Shown one piece after another: positions 27,544-39,140 of a stretch of DNA of 64,000 nt. This DNA is from Cladocopium goreaui (Eukaryota; Sar; Dinophyceae; Suessiales; Symbiodiniaceae), in NCBI GenBank assembly GCA_947184155.2, contig CAMXCT020001868.1, forward strand, positions 372,001 through 436,000, written 5' to 3'. The translations under genes and the position numbers were made by a program. Within the stretch, counting starts at the first letter, position 1. Every line of letters starts with the position of its first letter. The notes under the pieces were generated by a model that saw nothing but the letters and a program-made list of their open reading frames with translations, was not told where the DNA came from and ran no database searches.

Positions 27544-27638
27544 GTCAATACCTATTAATACCATTTTTAGTGGGGTGAACATCCATTTACCAGCTATTTT
27601 GGTGTTCACTAGGTACCAGGGTTTTGACCCATCCCACT
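27544..27638. repeat. Dispersed repeat, copy 1 (pair with 28219-28313)
   Basis: Contains TCAATACCTATTAATACCAT, then AACATCCAT, CAGCTATTTTGG and GGTACCAGGGTTTTGACCCA. The same ordered blocks occur at 28219-28313 with small differences. The mechanism is unclear. Confidence 0.7.
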
Positions 27639-28218
27639 TATATGACTGAAAGAAGCACGGAATCATCAGCCTTAACGGGGGATGCACATCGCGCTACGCG
27701 GAGCTATTTGACTCCTCGCAATTGCTTCGAGTAGCTTCATACTTAATCCTACTGACCCAAGTTTTTTGTTTGCAGATACAGATCCACTAATTCCTTATCC
27801 ACATTTTTCGACATTGAATATCTTGCAGCCCTTGATTTGCCAGGCCCATGTTGCCATTACGTTTAATCCAGAGGCGGCTTCCATCGGGGGTCGATGGCTG
27901 GATGTGTCTTTTTGTGGTTCTGAAAATGGGGATTCCCATGAAAATGGCCGTGTTTTCATGGGGAAAATTTGGGGATTTTTCGAAGGAACATGGGGATAAA
28001 AGCAATGGAATGTTAGGTTAACATATTTTCAGACAAGCCCATTTGACGAAACCTGGGGAACAGCCCAATTTTGGCCATCCATCCCAAAAAAGTGTCATTT
28101 TTTGTGGCATTTTGCGGCTGCTTTGAGGTGCCCCAAATGCTCGTCCCCGAGATGGGACAACACATTTCGCTAATTTGTTTATAACATCAATGGTCCCATA
28201 CTTAGTGATTTGGCTATG

Positions 28219-28313
28219 GATCAATACCTATTAATACCATTTTTAGTGGGATGAACATCCATAAATCCCAGCTATTTTGGGGTTCACTAGGTACCAGGGT
28301 TTTGACCCATCCC
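28219..28313. repeat. Dispersed repeat, copy 2
   Basis: Second copy of the 95-bp repeat, in the same orientation about 675 bp downstream. It adds a few bases (AAATCC) near the middle. Confidence 0.7.
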
Positions 28314-28481
28314 CATTTAGTGAGTGGGAAAATACGGGATTTCCCTGTTACATATCTTGTTTTTTGCTCTTCCGTGTCGAAGAATGGGGATGCAAAGCCA
28401 GCAGATGGCTACCTGGTGACTCTCATAGATGCTCACTGATAGCGGCGAGCAAGTCCCGTGGGGCGACCATCAATCATTGGG

Positions 28482-28586
28482 TACCCTCTGGTTATGTCAA
28501 AATAGCTATTGAAAATGGCCATTTATAGTGGATTTACCCATTAAAAATGGTGATTTTCCATAGTTACGTTAAATTACCAGAGGGTA
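28482..28586. repeat. Palindromic introner-like repeat, copy 2 (family A)
   Basis: TACCCTCTGGTTATGTCAAA ... GTTAAATTACCAGAGGGTA. Inverted orientation relative to copy 1, since the AATGGCCATTTATAGTGG arm comes first. The ends are intact, with GT and AG just inside the CCCTCTG/AGAGGG termini. Confidence 0.8.
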
Positions 28587-29484
28587 AGGTGTAGCCTCTG
28601 GAAATTTGACAGTTTGAATTGGAAAATCACAATTTTCGAAAGCCAAATCATCATGGCGTCCACAGCAAACACATTTCGATTACCAGAGAGGTAGCTTATT
28701 ACGAACGACTTATCCCCCTTTCTTCATCCAATTTTGAACACGAGCTCAGCAGCACCAATCCCTTCCCTATCTTACTAGATGGAGCCTCAGAACGGTCGAG
28801 CGCTGGATCGATGCAGTTAAGATTGCCATTCAGGTGGGTTTAAATATTGGGAATGGGATGAACGATGATTATGCTTTCCCACGGATTCAGTTGTTGAACT
28901 ATAGATCATTATGATATATATATATATAATATAATGTGTATATTATATACATATATACACATAATGTATATATATAATATGTATATTAGATAATTCTTTG
29001 GTACCTTCCCAGAGAGCCTATATGGTCACACCATTATGGTCACACCATATATGATGTAGAAATTTTGGTCGCTCCAGGTGTCGTACCATTCGCGAACTGG
29101 CGGCCCACGTCACTGTCATGCCACTGGGACGCCCATCGAGTCGATCGGGGATGCGTTCCCAACAAATTTTGGATGAATCCTATAGATCAATCCTACAAAA
29201 TCAAAGAAAAAAAAATTAATTGCCTTCGGCAAGCCCGCCGGCCACAGGTCTTAGAGAGGTGGCCCCAAGGGAGTTTGATGTGCACTCTAGGTGGTTGATC
29301 GTTTACCAACCGAGTACAGGCCCCAGCAAAGGAGCGCCAGGTACTATATATGATTATATATGAGCCTTTGGCTTGAAAGCAGACCGCTGCATGGAAGGGG
29401 ACAGAGTGGAAGCGGAGAGAGGTTGCCCCAAGGGAGGTTGATGAGCACACTAGGTGGAAGCCTGAGAGAGAAGCAGAAGATAAC
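28587..29484. other. No gene recognised
   Basis: Mixed sequence with a TA tract (28912-28990) and a GC-richer island at about 29085-29160 that is open in two plus frames (for example VVPFANWRPTSLSCHWDAHR) but has no clear exon structure. Short tandem TATGGTCACACCAT at 29020-29048. Confidence 0.4.
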
Positions 29485-29935
29485 ACAAGAGGAAGAGGAA
29501 GAGGAAGAGGAAGAAGAAGAGGAAAAGAAGAAGAAGACGAAGAAAAAGAAGAAGAAGAAGAAGAAGAATAATATGGAAAGAAGAAGAAGAAGAAGAATAT
29601 GGAAAGAAGAAGAAGATGGAAAAAAGAAGAAGAAGAAGAAGAACAATAATAAGAAGAAGAATAAGAAGAAAAAAAATAATAATCATAAGAAGAAGAATAA
29701 GAAGAACAAGAAAAAGAAGAAAAAGAAGAAGAAGAAGAAGAAGAAGAAGATGGAAAAAAAGAAGAAGATGGAAAAAAAGAATAATAATAAGTAGTAGTAG
29801 TAGTCGTCGTCGTCGTCGTCGCAGTAGTCGTCGCAGTAGTCGTAGTAGTCGTATTAGTCGTAGTCATCGCAGTGGTCGTAGTCCTAGAAGTAGTAATAGT
29901 AGTAGTAGTAGTAGTAGTAGTAATAGTACTCGTTC
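29485..29935. repeat. Trinucleotide microsatellites (GAA, then AGT/CGT)
   Basis: Purine-only AGA/GAA tract to about 29790, then AGT/CGT units to 29935. The strand asymmetry opens frames on both strands (poly Lys/Glu; poly Ser/Phe), which are artefacts. An AAGAAGAATAAGAAG pattern suggests several rounds of slippage. Confidence 0.9.
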
Positions 29936-30316
29936 CAGGGTGCTGCAACAGCTAGCACCTAAATTTGCAGAGACGCCTGGATGCCGGATTACCAAGAGCT
30001 GCGCTGACATTTGGTACCTGAATTCGAGAATATGCAGTTGCGGCAAAGGCCAGACCTTTAGATGCAGTGAAAGTGAAAAAGTGACAAGTGATCTTAGCAT
30101 ATCATATCTCTCCCTCTCTCTCTCTATATATATATTTATGCAATACACATAAGTACATACAGAATATAATATGTGTATATATGTATATAATTAATTATAG
30201 AGGCTGCACTTTTGTTTGGTTCAATCTGGCCATCATAGTCAGGTTGTATCAGATACATCGCTAAATCCCACTTTTCGTTTTGTTAAACCAGTTGGTTCTG
30301 AGTTTTTGATCTCGAG

Positions 30317-30391
30317 GTCCGACTGCTTCGCGAAGAGGCGACAACGCGCAAGAGTGGCTGGGCAGATGTTGTTAAAACGAACCAAAATTAG
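30317..30391 (+). CDS. Candidate terminal exon
   Basis: After CTCGAG (AG 30315-30316) the frame reads VRLLREEATTRKSGWADVVK, then TNQN and TAG at 30389-30391. Compact, charged and protein-like in an AT-rich setting. Unknown protein. Confidence 0.38.
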   Translation, partial: VRLLREEATTRKSGWADVVKTNQN

Positions 30392-31031
30392 AATACAACC
30401 TGCAACAATGATGTTAAATCACAGTATATAGTAAAATATGTATGTAAATGTTGTTCTTGTTGTTCTTCTTGTTGTTGTTGTTGTTGTTTTTTTGAATGCA
30501 TATATGCACATACACTTAAAGTGTTTAAGACCTTCAACCGCAGATGGGGATGGGTCTAAACTTGGGATTTTCCCACGGTGGGTACAAAGATCCAGCCGTA
30601 CCAGCTGTTTTGGATCTGAAGATGTGAGCTGAAGGGTGCCAGGGTTTTGAAACTGTGAAGTACAGGCTACCAACACATACTGCAACCCCCATTTTGGACG
30701 GTTAATCCATGTTAATCCCCTATGTACTTGAAGGCCTATAAGGCGAAATTCACAACTTGGATACAGGATGGGTAAGCAACTCACTAGGTCCTTTCCGCCC
30801 GTGGCAAGATTGACCTTTGAAAAATATCAGGATCATGGTGGGCAGCCCATGTCATCCGTTCTGAAGGTGGAACGATCCATATACCCATGTCATCAGATGC
30901 ATTATAATTATAACTAATTAAAACTCATATTATAACTGGTTTCTGCCGAATCTGTAGCGCGATAAAGGTCAAATTTTTGAATCGCACCATTGGTCAGTTT
31001 GCAAGACTTCCATCCTGGGCCTGCACTGCCG

Positions 31032-31120
31032 AGGTTTGGTACCGCTCAACTTTCCGCAACCTTTTGGAGCCGATGCTCACTGGTCTGGCATGTTCCCCCG
31101 AGTCCCGAATGATTTCAATT
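31032..31120 (+). CDS. Candidate exon
   Basis: After GCCGAG the frame reads VWYRSTFRNLLEPMLTGLAC, then SPES. GC-richer than its surroundings. The 3' boundary is unclear. Confidence 0.25.
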
Positions 31121-31521
31121 GGATGGTCAAACTCCAGCTGCTCCCAGCTATTGATATTTTATGATATTTGTTAAAATGTTATAGGGACTTCATCCTCTGG
31201 TCGGCTTTGAATCGTTACTGCCCTATTTTATAATTGAGAAGCGAAATTTTCAGCAAAACACCCACTGACCATTGGATCGGTCGAGTTTAACAAAACCCTG
31301 GTGATCGTAAGTCCCCATTCAGTGGGTTATACCATCAATGGATTAGCGAACTATCTACGACTATCATGGATAAGTGTTCAAGATACACAAAAACGGGTGG
31401 ACAAGCCGTGCGGAGGCCCAACAAAAACATGAAAAAAGAAAAAATCAGGTAGTTGATGTGGGGGGGTCAAAGATCACACCTAAAGATGAGATTCTTGGCG
31501 CCACATTTACACCAATTGTAG

Positions 31522-31590
31522 ACCCCCGCCTCCATGCCACCCTCCCCGGCCTCCGAGTAGCAGTTTTCCTGGGGCTTAGCAGTCACTGAT
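31522..31590 (+). CDS. Candidate terminal exon
   Basis: GC-rich island after TTGTAG. The frame reads DPRLHATLPGLRVAVFLGLS, then SH and TGA at about 31588-31590. Short hydrophobic C-terminus. Unknown protein. Confidence 0.3.
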
Positions 31591-31717
31591 CCTACCAGCG
31601 ACTATGGTCATTAAGCTATTGATTACATCTATAAATGGATTGTAACTATGGTCATCCCATCTATAGAACTATGGCGTAACTATGGTTATTCCCAGAACGA
31701 GAATCGTGATCCTCCAG

Positions 31718-31897
31718 ATCTACGTTGCGCAGGAGCATGTGCCTTCGGACATCACTCGCTTCCAACCCTTTGTGGCCAAAGGCGCTGCGGTGTCGTTGCG
31801 GTTTTGCCACAAAAAAACACAGAACACCTTGAGGTTTCGTGATGCTTTCCTTACCCAAATGGGACCATTGTCTTCGTTTCGACTTTTGAGTTTGTGA
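31718..31897 (+). CDS. Candidate exon
   Basis: After CTCCAG (AG 31716-31717) the frame reads IYVAQEHVPSDITRFQPFVA, then KGAAVSLRFCHKKTQN. An AG-GT donor near 31832 (CTTGAG-GTTTCG) may end it; the open frame runs on to TGA at 31895-31897. Good protein-like composition, no family recognised. Confidence 0.35.
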   Translation: MYVAQEHVPSDITRFQPFVAKGAAVSLRFCHKKTQNTLRFRDAFLTQMGPLSSFRLLSL

Positions 31898-32390
31898 GAT
31901 GAAGTTCTTTTGACCTTCATTTTAAACAACGGCCCGAAATTTAGAGTCCCTGTATTATGGATGAGTCTGTCACAATGGGCATCAACTCGAGGGCTATTTC
32001 TACGTACTGAACAATGCAAGGCGCAGAAGCGCGTATGTTTAGGTAGAACTTTAGGGAACTAGGAGCCACATGATTTACCTGGTCCCTTGAGAATGCCTGA
32101 GACCTTCCCTCATTTTTAGGGAACTGAATTGACTCTGACTCCTCCCCTGCCACAGAAACATAGGAATCCAATGTTTTGGTATTTCTCGAGCTGTACGGGC
32201 CAAAATTACCCCTAGAATTGGATGGTTAATACTCGAAATTTTCGCAGAATCTGTGTGTTGCTGAGCCTTTAACTTTGACCCATTCCCAATATCACCTGGC
32301 AACGGTCAGGCTTAAATCCACGATGAGGGTCAAGGCTGGAGTGATGGTCCTGTGACCAGCACAAGAAGGATGTACATGTATTGTATTGTG
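31898..32390. other. No gene recognised
   Basis: Mixed-composition DNA without a repeat or coding island that I can support. Confidence 0.5.
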
Positions 32391-32394
32391 TATA

Positions 32395-33165
32395 TTTATA
32401 TATACATGATATATACATTATACATAATATATACATAATGTATACATAATATATACATAATATATACATACATAATGTATACATAATGTATACATAATAT
32501 ATACATAATATATACATAATATATACATAATATATACATAATATATACATAATGTATACATAATGTATACATAATATATAAATAATATATACATGATATA
32601 TACATAATATATACATAATATATACATAATATATACATAATATATACATAATATATACATAATATATACATTATACATAATATATACATAATATATACAT
32701 AATATATACATAATATATACATAATATATACATAATAATTACATAATGTATACATAATGTATACATAATTTATACATAATATATACATGATATATACATA
32801 ATATATACATAATATATACATAATATATACATGATATATACATGATATATACATAATATATACATAATATATACATTATATATACATTATATGTACATAA
32901 TATATACATAATATATACATAATATATACATAATATAGACATAATATATACATAATATATACATGATATATACATAATATATACATCATATATACATAAT
33001 ATATACATAATATATACATAGTATATACATAATATATACATAATATATACATAATAGATGCATAGTATATACATAATATATACATAATATATACATAATA
33101 TATACATAATAAATACATAATATATACATAATATATACATAATATATACATTATATATATATACG
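32395..33165. repeat. 12-bp minisatellite (ATAATATATACAT-type), ~770 bp
   Basis: About 64 units of a 12-bp sequence ATAATATATACA with ATGATATATACA, ATAATGTATACA and deletion variants. Because 12 is divisible by three, long Met/Tyr/Ile/Cys open frames occur on the minus strand. They are artefacts. Confidence 0.92.
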
Positions 33166-33593
33166 TATTCATACATACAACCCCCCGAGAAGGATAGAAG
33201 AGAACCATCCCACCAAAATAGTGGTAAACTACTCTTCGGTAGTTTTTTTGGTTCTCCTATGAGCAAGAAAGCATGTTCTACATATATATATATATATTAT
33301 AACATATATATATATATATATAACAAACACAGCAGGTAACTGAAAGAGATGGGGATTCATACAAGACACGGGGGTATGTATCCAACAGAAGTAAGGAGAT
33401 GTGGTAAATTGGCGGTACCAAACGATGAGTTGATTATACTGTAGTTCCTCCAGCCGGGAATGTAGATGCTTAATTTCATTGCCATATCTCAACTACTGTG
33501 GATTGTCTCCCAATGATTGCTGCTATATCGTTCCATTCGTGAAAGATTTCATATCGCTCAAACTTTTCGTCGCCCTGACCTCCTTTTCGGCCC

Positions 33594-36500
33594 ATGGCGC
33601 CTGCTGCCTCCCGACTGCTTGGAACAGGAGTCGCCCTTGGCCTCGCAACCACTTTCGTGGCCCCCGGCCACCCCAATGCCCAGAGTGCTACCTTGCGAGG
33701 TTCCAAGGTGGACACTGCAGCCACGCAGAGCAACAGCATCAACAGCCACCTTGCAACCTTGGCCGCAGCTGGAGTGAGCCTGGCAGCAATTGGTACAGCC
33801 ACTAGCCGCAACCGTGTGCAGCTGAAGTCAGCATCTCAAGTTGCAGAGACTGCAACACCTCCACCATTCCAGCCATCAGAGCAGTTTGGTGCAACCGAAC
33901 CCTTGGGATTTTTCGATCCCCTAGGCTTTACTGCCGTCGGAGATGAGAAAGGCTTCCGGAAGTTGCGTGTCTCTGAAATCAAACACGGACGAGTAGCTTG
34001 ATGACGATTGGATGTCTGTCATTTTTGTCATTTGCTCATTTATTTTGATGATCTTGTCTTGCTCTTTGAGAATGAAACCAGCGCAGCAACACAACAACAT
34101 GTTTCATTGAACATGACTCTTCATCACTTGGATATAATTGAAAAGACTTGAAACTACTTTTCATCTGAAGACTTAGTCAAGTTGTGGTTCCACACAGAGC
34201 CGCCAGGTAGCAATGATGGCATCCGTTGGACTTGTGGGTCAGCATTTCCTGAAGTTCCCTGGCTTCGAAAATTCACCGGCTGGTTTCTCCATCATGGGCA
34301 GGGGAGAAGGTGTGCTTGGCTTCTTCGCCATCTTCCTTTTGTCCGGAGTCTTGGAGCTGGCATGGAGGGAGGACCCAAGTGGTGAGAAGGAGCCTGGCAA
34401 CTATGGCGACCCCTTCGGTGTTCAGATGTACAATGACGAGATGAGAATGAAGGAGCTCAACAACGGACGTATGGCTATGATCTCTGTGCTCGGTATCTTC
34501 GCGGCAGAATGTGCAACTGGCAAAGATGCGATTCAGCAGTTTGGTCTTCCAGCACTGGGTGCCGGCAGGTTTGTTTCCGCTTCTTCACGCACCAGCTTCA
34601 CAGGAAAGACATCCTTGCGAGGAAATGCTCAGCAATCCGTGATGCGTAGGGCTGAAGCAGTTGTGGAGGATGTGCCCCCACCACCATTCCAGCCATCAGA
34701 GCAGTTTGGTGCAACCGAGCCCTTGGGATTTTTTGATCCCCTAGGCTTTACTGCCGTCGGAGATGAGAAAGGCTTCCGGAAGTTGCGTGTCTCTGAAATC
34801 AAACACGGACGAGTAGCTTGATGACGATTGGATGTCTGTCATTTTTGTCATTTGCTCATTTATTTTGATGATCTTGTCTTGCTCTTTGAGAATGAAACCA
34901 GCGCAGCAACACAACAACATGTTTCATTGAACATTACTCTTCATCACTTGAATATAATTGAAAAGACTTGAAACTACTTTTCATCTGAAGACTTAGTCAA
35001 GTTGTTGTTCCACACAAAGCCGCCAGGTAGCAATGATGGCATCCGTTGGACTTGTGGGTCAGCATTTCCTGAAGTTCCCTGGCTTCGAAAATTCACCGGC
35101 TGGTTTCTCCATCATGGGCAGGGGAGAAGGTGTGCTTGGCTTCTTCGCCATCTTCCTTTTGTCCGGAGTCTTGGAGCTGGCATGGAGGGAGGACCCAAGT
35201 GGTGAGAAGGAGCCTGGCAACTATGGCGACCCCTTCGGTGTTCAGATGTACAATGACGAGATGAGAATGAAGGAGCTCAACAACGGACGCATGGCTATGA
35301 TCTCTGTGCTCGGTATCTTCGCGGCAGAATGTGCAACTGGCAAAGATGCGATTCAGCAGTTTGGTCTTCCAGCACTGGGTGCCGGCAGGTTTGTTTCCGC
35401 TTCTTCACGCACCACCAGCTTCACAGGAAAGACATCCTTGCGAGGAAATGCTCAGCAATCCGTGATGCGCAGGGCTGAAGCAGTTGTGGAGGATGTGCCC
35501 CCACCACCATTCCAGCCATCAGAGCAGTTTGGTGCAACCGAGCCCTTGGGATTTTTTGATCCCCTAGGCTTTACTGCCGTCGGAGATGAGAAAGGCTTCC
35601 GGAAGTTGCGTGTCTCTGAAATCAAACACGGACGAGTAGCTTGATGACGATTGGATGTCTGTCATTTTTGTCATTTGCTCATTTATTTTGATGATCCTGT
35701 CTTGCTCTTTGAGAATGAAACCAGCGCAGCAACACAACAACATGTTTCATTGAACATTACTCTTCATCACTTGAATATAATTGAAAAGACTTGAAACTAC
35801 TTTTCATCTGAAGACTTAGTCAAGTTGTTGTTCCACACAAAGCCGCCAGGTAGCAATGATGGCATCCGTTGGACTTGTGGGTCAGCATTTCCTGAAGTTC
35901 CCTGGCTTCGAAAATTCACCGGCTGGTTTCTCCATCATGGGCAGGGGAGAAGGTGTGCTTGGCTTCTTCATCTTCCTTTTGTCCGGAGTCTTGGAGCTGG
36001 CATGGAGGGAGGACCCAAGTGGTGAGAAGGAGCCTGGCAACTATGGCGACCCCTTCGGTGTTCAGATGTACAATGACGAGATGAGAATGAAGGAGCTCAA
36101 CAACGGACGCATGGCTATGATCTCTGTGCTCGGTATCTTCGCGGCTATGATCTCTGTGCTCGGTATCTTCGCGGCAGAATGTGCAACTGGCAAAGATGCG
36201 ATTCAGCAGTTTGGTCTTCCAGCACTGGGTGCCGGCAGGTTTGTTTCCGCTTCTTCACGCACCACCAGCTTCACAGGAAAGACATCCTTGCGAGGAAATG
36301 CTCAGCAATCCGTGATGCGCAGGGCTGAAGCAGTTGTGGAGGATGTGCCCCCACCACCATTCCAGCCATCAGAGCAGTTTGGTGCAACCGAGCCCTTGGG
36401 ATTTTTTGATCCCCTAGGCTTTACTGCCGTCGGAGATGAGAAAGGCTTCCGGAAGTTGCGTGTCTCTGAAATCAAGCATGGACGAGTAGCTTGATGACGA

Positions 36501-37044
36501 TTGGATGTCTGTCATTTTTGTCATTTGCTCATTTATTTTGATGATCTTGTCTCGCTCTTTGAGAATGAAACCCGCGCAGCAACACAACAACATGTTTCAT
36601 TGAACATGACTCTTCATCACTTGCATATAATTGAAAAGACTCGAAACTACTTTTCATCTGAAGACTTAGTCAAGTTGTTGTTCCACACAAAGCCGCCAGG
36701 TAGCAATGATGGCATCCGTTGGACTTGTGGGTCAGCATTTCCTGAAGTTCCCTGGCTTCGAAAATTCACCGGCTGGTTTCTCCATCATGGGCAGGGGAGA
36801 AGGTGTGCTTGGCTTCTTCACCATCTTCCTTTTGTCCGGAGTCTTGGAGCTGGCATGGAGGGAGGACCCAAGTGGTGAGAAGGAGCCTGGCAACTATGGC
36901 GACCCCTTCGGTGTTCAGATGTACAATGACGAGATGAGAATGAAGGAGCTCAACAACGGACGCATGGCTATGATCTCTGTGCTCGGTATCTTCGCGGCAG
37001 AATGTGCAACTGGCAAAGATGCGATTCAGCAGTTCGGCTTTTGA
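33594..37044 (+). CDS. Light-harvesting (chlorophyll-binding) polyprotein, four LHC domains, five exons
   Basis: Exons 33594-33992, 34207-34812, 35027-35635, 35850-36485 and 36700-37044, all phase 0, give about 864 aa. The introns are 214 bp each and start GTAGCTTGATG; the exons after them start GTAGCAATG. Exon 1: signal peptide, FVAP motif (21-24), second hydrophobic segment (about 53-69) followed by SRNR. This is the three-part leader of dinoflagellate plastid proteins. Each LHC domain has helix 1 with EIKHGR, helix 2 (GVLGFFAIFLLSGVLEL) and helix 3 with ELNNGR; the E and R residues bind chlorophyll and stabilise the helix pair. Domains are joined by a linker with AVVEDVPPPPFQPSEQFG, probably cleaved in the plastid. 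Helix 1 and helices 2-3 are always on different exons. Domain 3 carries a 30-bp in-frame duplication and a lost Ala codon. The stop follows QQFGF. Related to fucoxanthin/peridinin (acpPC) proteins. Confidence 0.92.
33993..36699 (+). repeat. Tandem repeat units (820-850 bp) of the LHC gene with near-identical introns
   Basis: Each unit is one 214-bp intron plus one exon. Units differ by only a few bases, introns included (for example GGATATAATT against GAATATAATT). This points to recent unequal crossing-over or gene conversion. Introns 33993-34206, 34813-35026, 35636-35849 and 36486-36699 all have exactly the same length. A GTAGC direct repeat at both intron edges could be a relic of intron insertion. 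Confidence 0.9.
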
Positions 37045-37480
37045 GTTACTTGACGCTTTTCTCTTCCATTCATTGTACAGTGTTGCATCATCTCAGGGAC
37101 AGTTTGTGCGAATTTCGTCCATGCAGAATCGCATGTAGACCTTCTTTTACTTCAGCTGAAACCAGCTCCATATAGTTAGGGATAGTTCCAGACTTCCAGA
37201 CCTGGCAAGAAAAGAGCCCATTCATCCTCTCGTTGATATGCCCCACGCCTGTGACATCCCCCCCCATTTCCATTTGCCACGCCAATTCCACCCGGCGCAG
37301 GGTGCTGTCCCGATGTCTCACAAAGCTGTAAAAGTTGGGGGGGGGGCGCTGGTGGTGCTAGGGTGACTTGGAGGATCTGGGAATTATCGTCTTTTCAAAC
37401 AAATCCTTGACAGATATTGGCTGGAAAGATGTATGACATGTAATTTTTTAGGTAATGCAAGGTAATGCAATGCCATGTCA
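37045..37480. other. Downstream region of the LHC gene
   Basis: No gene recognised. No AATAAA-type polyadenylation signal can be assigned with confidence. A G9 run lies near 37338-37346. Confidence 0.4.
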
Positions 37481-37489
37481 CGCGATTCT

Positions 37490-37655
37490 GCATAATATAA
37501 TATAATATAATATAATATAGTATAATATAATATAATATAAAATAAGATAGTATAAGATAATATAACATAATATAATGTTATATTACATAATATAATATAA
37601 TATAATATAATATGATTTAATATAATATAATATAATATATATATATATACACATT
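37490..37655. repeat. TATAA pentanucleotide microsatellite
   Basis: TAATATAATA-type tract of about 160 bp. Minus-strand open frame (Ile/Leu/Tyr) is an artefact. Confidence 0.88.
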
Positions 37656-39000
37656 TATACACACCTCACATATGTACATATGGTGACTTTTTCTTGACGG
37701 TCAATCTGTAGCAGTGGTTGGTCATACATTCCTTTGCCATTTTGAACATTGTTACACTGGAACAAAACCCAATGTGCGAATCATGTCAACTCGCCGACAA
37801 CATCTTCTGTCAGTCCTGCAGCCGCGATCCTTTGACCGCAGACGTGGGTAGCTTCCACCAGTTCCCAACATTTCCCAGGGAGGTGTGTCAGCTGACATTC
37901 ACTATCACTGTGCTAGCCAAGCACTCATAGTGGCAGGGGATACTTGGGCAGACTGCTTTAGTATTTGTATGTCTTGCAGCCATACTCCGTGTGGAGAGCC
38001 CCAAAATGCACGCCGAACAGAGTCTTGCACGAAAAGTTGTAGCCTATCTCGTAGGACGACGGCTGCCAGAACAGTCCTGATAAGCACCTCTTGTGCGAAG
38101 GGCACTACCTTCCAATCAGTAGCTCGCGGTATTTCAGCCCAGATGTGGATTTCAGAAGGATATCGAAGTTGAAGCAGATCAAACCAACAGCTCACCAGTG
38201 CCCCTAGAGAGGTGTCCATAATGTTGTCATCTGGGCATCCAGACAAACGGGCTTGGATATACATCGTGTCAATATTAACATGAAAACTGTATTGCAGATA
38301 CACTGACAGAGGCAGTGTAAGAGGCATCAACTAGTTCTCGTTGGTCAGACTCGTAGCCTGTGACTAGATACCAAAGCTATTGCCTGTTCGACAAGGAAAA
38401 AACTGAGCCTAGTACCCATAGATTCGCCCAGTCATCTTGTGGCACTAACATATGAGTGATTTTGAACTGAAAAATCATGACTGTCCCACATGTTTTCTCG
38501 ATTTCGGCTCAGACACATCACGACACATCACAGACTTTTCCCTCGTCTCGGCTGCTCCTCCCTTGTCTTGTTCTTCTGTGTCGATCATCTTCTTTTTGCC
38601 CCTCGTGTTGATTTTCTGTGTTGCGTCTCTGTCCTTGTGTTGTTGTTTCCTTCTCTGGCTTTTCTCTGTCTTTGCGCTCTTCTCTTCTGTCCTCCTCACT
38701 CGTTTCTCTCTTCCTGTTCCTCGCGATGCCCCTCATGCTGGGCATCCCAGAGCTATAGAAAGTAGTCAAATGCAGGTTGAGGATTAGTTGATGTTGATGA
38801 ATTGATTAATGTCAAATGATGATTCATAGTTGGTTAATGAATCCAATCTGGAAACTGCATGATGAACTATGAAACCTTCAGAAGGTACTCAGGTTTTGGT
38901 CAAACGGCCCTAGGCTGGACGACCAAATAAATATACCAAATTCTGTGGCCTCCCGGATTTCCAAATTGGTATTGTGACATATCCAAGTCTTGTGCATACG
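37656..39000. other. No gene confirmed; pyrimidine-rich stretch
   Basis: At 37768-37850 one plus frame reads CESCQLADNIFCQSCSRDPL, a pair of CxxC motifs that could be a small zinc-binding exon, but no boundaries are clear. 38530-38745 is strongly C/T-rich on the plus strand (CTTCTCTTCTGTCCTCC), giving open frames on both strands. Nothing firmer can be supported. Confidence 0.35.
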
Positions 39001-39004
39001 TATA

Positions 39005-39140
39005 TAAACATAAAAATAAATAAATAAATATATATATATATAAAGATAAATAAATATATATATATAATATATATATATAATGTATATATATATATATATA
39101 CACATTATGTATATATATATATATACACACATAAATAACA
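39005..39140. repeat. TA/AAAT microsatellite
   Basis: AAATAAATAAATA followed by TATATATA tracts and ACACATTATGTATA. Low complexity. Confidence 0.85.

Noticed and set aside
29193-29948. Ser/Phe/Thr-rich minus-strand frame and Lys/Glu-rich plus-strand frame
   Set aside because: Both come from GAA and AGT/CGT trinucleotide tracts.
32269-33266. Several long minus-strand frames rich in Met, Tyr, Ile and Cys
   Set aside because: They are translations of a 12-bp AT minisatellite, where any stop-free unit stays open.
38452-38787. Overlapping open frames on both strands near 38.5-38.8 kb
   Set aside because: The stretch is pyrimidine-rich, which removes stops in several frames; no acceptor, family or stable codon pattern is seen.
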